DNA from: Dermacentor variabilis
Lineage: Eukaryota; Arthropoda; Arachnida; Ixodida; Ixodidae
Length of the DNA: 64,000 nucleotides
Reading direction: 5' to 3'
Assembly: GCF_050947875.1 (NCBI RefSeq)
Contig: NC_134574.1
Coordinates: 152,498,934-152,562,933 of the forward strand
Positions 60,577 to 64,000 of this stretch are shown here, one piece after another (the first letter of the stretch is position 1; the number at the start of each line of letters is the position of its first letter). Below the pieces are notes generated by a model, which was given only the letters and a program-made list of their open reading frames with translations, was not told the DNA's origin and did no database searches. Made by a program: the position numbers and the translations under genes.

Positions 60577-63385
60577 CTATGGCAAGCAATAATGTGTTGA
60601 TAATTTCTTCTTAAATTCATCAAAATCTTTCGAAAGTGCAATATCCCATGGTAGCTGGTTCCAGTCCAACGATGTTCTTGGAATGAAAGAATTCCTGCAG
60701 GATGTTGTACGGCACTGTGAAACACCAACTTTGCATGGATGATCTAAGCGGGATGAAACATATGTTGGCGGCGTGAGTAATGTATCTTTAAGGGAGCAAT
60801 TCATGTGGTAAATTTTAAAAAACAGACACAGGCGTGATATCTTTCTGCGCGTTGCGAGAGGGGTTAGTGACAATGTGTTTTTCATTTCTGTGACGCTGGA
60901 CAAACGATCATAGTTACGAAGGATGAAACGGGCTGCTCTGTTCTGTACAGCTTCGAGGGCGTCGATAAGGGAGTTAGTGAAAGCGTCCCATACTGAGTTA
61001 GCATATTCTAATTTGGAGCGGACAAGCGATTTGTATAGAAGAAGTTTAACAGGTGTCGGGGCTAAGGAAAAATTCCGTTTCAGATATCCAAGCATGCGGT
61101 TAGCGGACGCGATGATAGAAATGATATGTGCCTTCCAAGCTAGGTTTGACGTTATAATGACACCGAGGTATTTGTAAGATGTTACCGGTGTTAGCAGGGA
61201 AGAACAAATAGTGTAGGGAGCGGGGCACGGATTGACGCGACGCGAAAAACGCATTACTTTGCATTTAGTATCGTGAAGTGTCATCTTCCATTGTGAACAC
61301 CAGTTAGATATAGTAGCTAAGTCTTCCTGGAGTAGTACGGTGTCATTAGTATTTTTTATTTCCCGGTAAACTACACAGTCATCTGCAAAAAGTCGCACTG
61401 TGGATGTTACGTTGTTAGGCAAGTCATTAATATATACCAGAAAGAGCAAGGGACCGATAACAGAACCTTGTGGGACGCCTGAGGTCACAGATACCGGTGA
61501 TGAGTTAATGCCGTTAGCGTGCACGTACTGGAACCTGTTAGACAAAAAGCATTCAATCCATCGTAGTACATTTTGGTCGATGTTAAGTTTACTTAGTTTG
61601 TGAAGAAGCAAGCTGTGAGAGACTTTGTCGAATGCTTTGGAAAAGTCTAAATAGATGCAGTCAACCTCACTGCCACGATCAAGTAGGAAGTTAATATCAT
61701 TTGTAAAATTTATTAGCTGTGTTTCACAAGAAAAGTGTTTTCTAAAACCATGCTGCGCATGAGTAAAAAAGGATGATGACTCAAGAAAGTTTGCTAGGGA
61801 TGACAAGATGACATGTTCCATTACCTTGCAAGGAATGCTGGTTAGTGATACTGGCCGATAGTTGAGTGATAGGTGCTTGTCGCCTGATTTATGGAGTGGA
61901 ACCACCTTAGCCAATTTCCAGTCGTCTGGAAGGTCACAAGTTTGAAGGGATTGCTCAAACATTTTCGATAGTATGATGGAAGAATATACTTTAGTGTTTT
62001 TCAGGATTTTAGTGCTGATATTATCGGGACCACATGAAGAGGATAACTTTAAACGATCTATGATACTTATAATGCCTTCAAAGTCAAAACGAATGGGATC
62101 CATAGGAAATATGATAGCGGGAGTATAGTCTGGTGGTGATGCGCTAAAAGGGACAGAAAATGCATTAGCAAAAGTCTCGTTAAGTACATTAGCACTATCA
62201 CTGTTAGGGATGGGATTTGATTGAGAATCCAGGAGAGAGATTGATGGCTGATCTGAACCATTAACAACGTTCCAGAATTTTTTAGTATCAGTTAAAAGAA
62301 ATGATGACAGTGTGACATTAAAGAAATGTTGTTTAGCATCTTTTAACGATTTTTTATAAGTGCCAACTGCGGCTCTTAGAGCTGACCAATGCTCCGATCT
62401 TCCGGACGACCTCGCCCTGACATATAATCGCCTTTTTCTGTTCCCGAGGCGTTTTAAGGAACGAGTGAACCATGGGGATCTACGATTAGTCGTGATGATT
62501 TTACGAGGGACGTGCAATTCGATTAATTCATGCAGTTTTTCTTTAAACATGCACCAGTTGTCGTTAACAGATCGTTCGGCAAATGCCAGGACGAAATCGT
62601 CGAGAAAAAACCGGAGGCCATCATTAATTGAAGAAAAATTTGCTTTAGCATAATTGTAAATGGTTTTCGTTTTATTTGGCGTTTTATTCGACGGTAAATT
62701 CAACGTGATGTGCAGTAAACAATGATCACTTAAGCCTGGCAAGTATTTGACCTAAGAAACAAAATCTGGGGTGCTCGTTAGCAAAAGGTCTAATACGTTA
62801 GAACTGGTAGCTGTCGTCCTTGTCGGCTGGGTAACCATCTGTGTTAGCGAGAAGAAGGAGCAGAGGGCTGAAAAACTTGCCGACTCGGAAGATCCGTCAC
62901 CGTCCACTGCAGGGCTAGACCAGTTAATGTTCGGGAAGTTGAAATCACCAAAAATAAAAATAGGACGACCAGGAAACTTTGTTTGAATTATGTTCAGAAT
63001 ATCATGAAGGTCGTTAGAAAAGCCGACGGGCATAGATGGTGCGCGGTAGCATGCTCAAAATATTAGAGCTTTATGGTTAATTGTTACCTGTACACATTTG
63101 AACTCCAGTGTAGTATCAACACTAACTTCAAAGCATTCTAGATTGTCCGACACAGCGATTAATACACCACCGCCGCGACCAAAAGAACGGTCACAGCGAA
63201 ATATACGGTAACACTTTTCCGTTGAAAATATTTCATTATTATGCACAGTTTCATTGAGCCAAGTTTCTGTTAGTACAATGATGTCAGCTGCTGTAGTATC
63301 GGCCGTGCAAGATAAACTATCACGATTGCCAATGACACTGCGTATATTAGTAAAAAGAACTGAGACGTTATGTGGTGCCTGCGCA
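60577..63385 (-). pseudogene. LINE ORF2: endonuclease and reverse transcriptase, two stops
   Basis: The endonuclease part has FTNIRSVIGNR (start region), IIVLTETWLNE, GRGGGVLIAV, FIFGDFNFPNINW, VLDLLLTS and GLSDHCLL. In-frame stops occur at 63055-63057 (TGA, in ALIF-stop-ACYRAPS) and 62752-62754 (TAG, in DFVS-stop-VKYLPG). From 62742 the frame is open for 721 codons. The RT has SSCGPDNIST, VVPLHKSGDK, NYRPVSLTSI, LDFSKAFDKV, SGVPQGSVIGPLLFLVYIND and catalytic FADDCVVYR. The thumb is YLGVIITSNLAWKAH, followed by the AVQNRAARF arm. All RT catalytic motifs look intact. Same frame throughout, so only two point changes break ORF2. Confidence 0.92.
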
Positions 63386-63408
63386 GGTCGGTGCTCATGT
63401 TCGTTGAG

Positions 63409-63993
63409 CTATCTAGGAGACAAAGGGCCAGAGTTAGTTACAACACGTTTTTCAACTTTTTCTTGAACGCTATCAGTTATAGGGCAGTAGGTATAGCATT
63501 TTTTCTTCAGAATAAGCTTGTTAAAACGAAGACTAAACGGTTCACCGGGCTCAGTTTGCTTCGCGAATTCAGCAAGCTTCTTCCGTGCATGCCTGGTGTC
63601 CGGAGCAAAATCTTCATTAATCGAGAAATCGGACTCTTTTAGTTTCTTTTTTGCGCCCATGACCTGTTCTTTAGTTTTGTAGTGCGTGAATTTCACAATT
63701 ATAGGTCGCTGTTTTCCCGTTACGGCCTTACCGATCCTGTGCGCGCGTTCAATGTCCAGTTCGGCTAAGGTTAAGGACATGTTCTTTTGAACAATACCTC
63801 TTATTTTTTCCTCGGATCCTGCCCATGTTTCATTGGGTCCCTCTGGAACATTATAAAACACAATATTATTTCTGCGAGACCTATCCTCAAGGTCATTTAA
63901 ACGGATTTTTAATATCTCATTTTGAGCTAGTGCTCTTTCAGCATTTTCGCTCACTGTGGTCATGTCCTCCCGAACTGCGTCGAGCAACTGCAA
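63409..63993 (-). CDS. LINE ORF1 (coiled coil plus RRM-type RNA-binding protein), C-terminal part
   Basis: The reading is open to the window edge side; the first ATG inside is 63993, but the protein probably starts beyond 64000. It has a heptad-rich region (ALAQNEILKIRLNDLEDRSR), then RRM-like NNIVFYNVPEG, ELDIERAHRIGK, RPIIVKFTHYKTKEQVM and KKLKESDFSINEDF, as in L1-type ORF1 proteins (transposase_22 fold). These form trimers and act as RNA chaperones. A basic end and stop at 63409-63411 follow; ORF2 begins just downstream in another frame. Confidence 0.8.
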   Translation of the reverse strand: MQLLDAVREDMTTVSENAERALAQNEILKIRLNDLEDRSRRNNIVFYNVPEGPNETWAGSEEKIRGIVQKNMSLTLAELDIERAHRIGKAVTGKQRPIIVKFTHYKTKEQVMGAKKKLKESDFSINEDFAPDTRHARKKLAEFAKQTEPGEPFSLRFNKLILKKKCYTYCPITDSVQEKVEKRVVTNSGPLSPR

Positions 63994-64000
63994 TTTATTT

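Larger units (their letters stand above)
60247..64000 (-). mobile_element. CR1/Jockey-group LINE, 5' end beyond window
   Basis: On the minus strand: ORF1 (open from before 63993 to 63409), ORF2 with endonuclease and RT (about 63385-60577), and a 3' UTR of about 330 bp. The UTR ends in a GGGCCATGAGGG-type stem and (AAATA/AAAT)n at 60275-60247. There is no RNase H. Only two in-frame stops disrupt ORF2, so it is a fairly young copy. The clade (CR1, L2 or Jockey) is not resolved. Confidence 0.88.

Overview
The window looks like arthropod nuclear DNA, most likely from a hard tick (inference). It has no operons or ribosome-binding sites. It holds tRNA-derived SINEs of the Ruka type known from ixodid ticks, RTE, I-group and CR1/Jockey-group LINEs, a Penelope-like element with a GIY-YIG domain, several Ty3/gypsy elements, a TTAA-flanked DNA transposon with a THAP domain, and short spliced exons for Kunitz-like cysteine-rich proteins. 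Most of the sequence is mobile-element remains of different ages, often nested.

Left part (1-20 kb, mostly + strand): a decayed gypsy pol fragment is split by an RTE LINE (846-3573) flanked by an 11-bp target duplication. A minus-strand CCHC ORF1 lies at 4.9-6.1 kb. A nearly complete I-group LINE (8193-14041), flanked by an 11-bp duplication, sits in the 3' end of an older antisense LINE. A Ruka-like SINE with a 15-bp duplication, LINE tails, a GT repeat and a minus-strand RNase H/C-terminal LINE fragment follow.

Middle part (20-48 kb, nearly all minus strand): a mosaic of RTE, LINE and Penelope-like fragments; an apparently intact gypsy element A (22372-27824) with identical 166-bp LTRs, open gag and pol and a GGGAAAC -1 frameshift site at the gag stop; the 3' end of gypsy B fused to a 3'-truncated RTE copy; and a repeat family made of a leader, about 143-bp tandem units and a tail, seen twice. 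The larger copy was entered by old gypsy C (38918-44478), which itself holds a LINE. All three gypsy elements abut AATAT.

Right part (48-64 kb): I-group LINE 3' fragments on both strands, fold-back repeats, a Kolobok-like DNA transposon (55924-57871) and a CR1/Jockey-group LINE running off the right edge on the minus strand.

The best host-gene evidence is two minus-strand exons, 59226-59438 and 35436-35706. Both have acceptor and donor sites, join in compatible phase and encode Kunitz-like Cys patterns. If they belong to one secreted-protein gene, its intron of about 23.5 kb is filled with the repeats above. No complete host gene, functional tRNA or rRNA was recognised.
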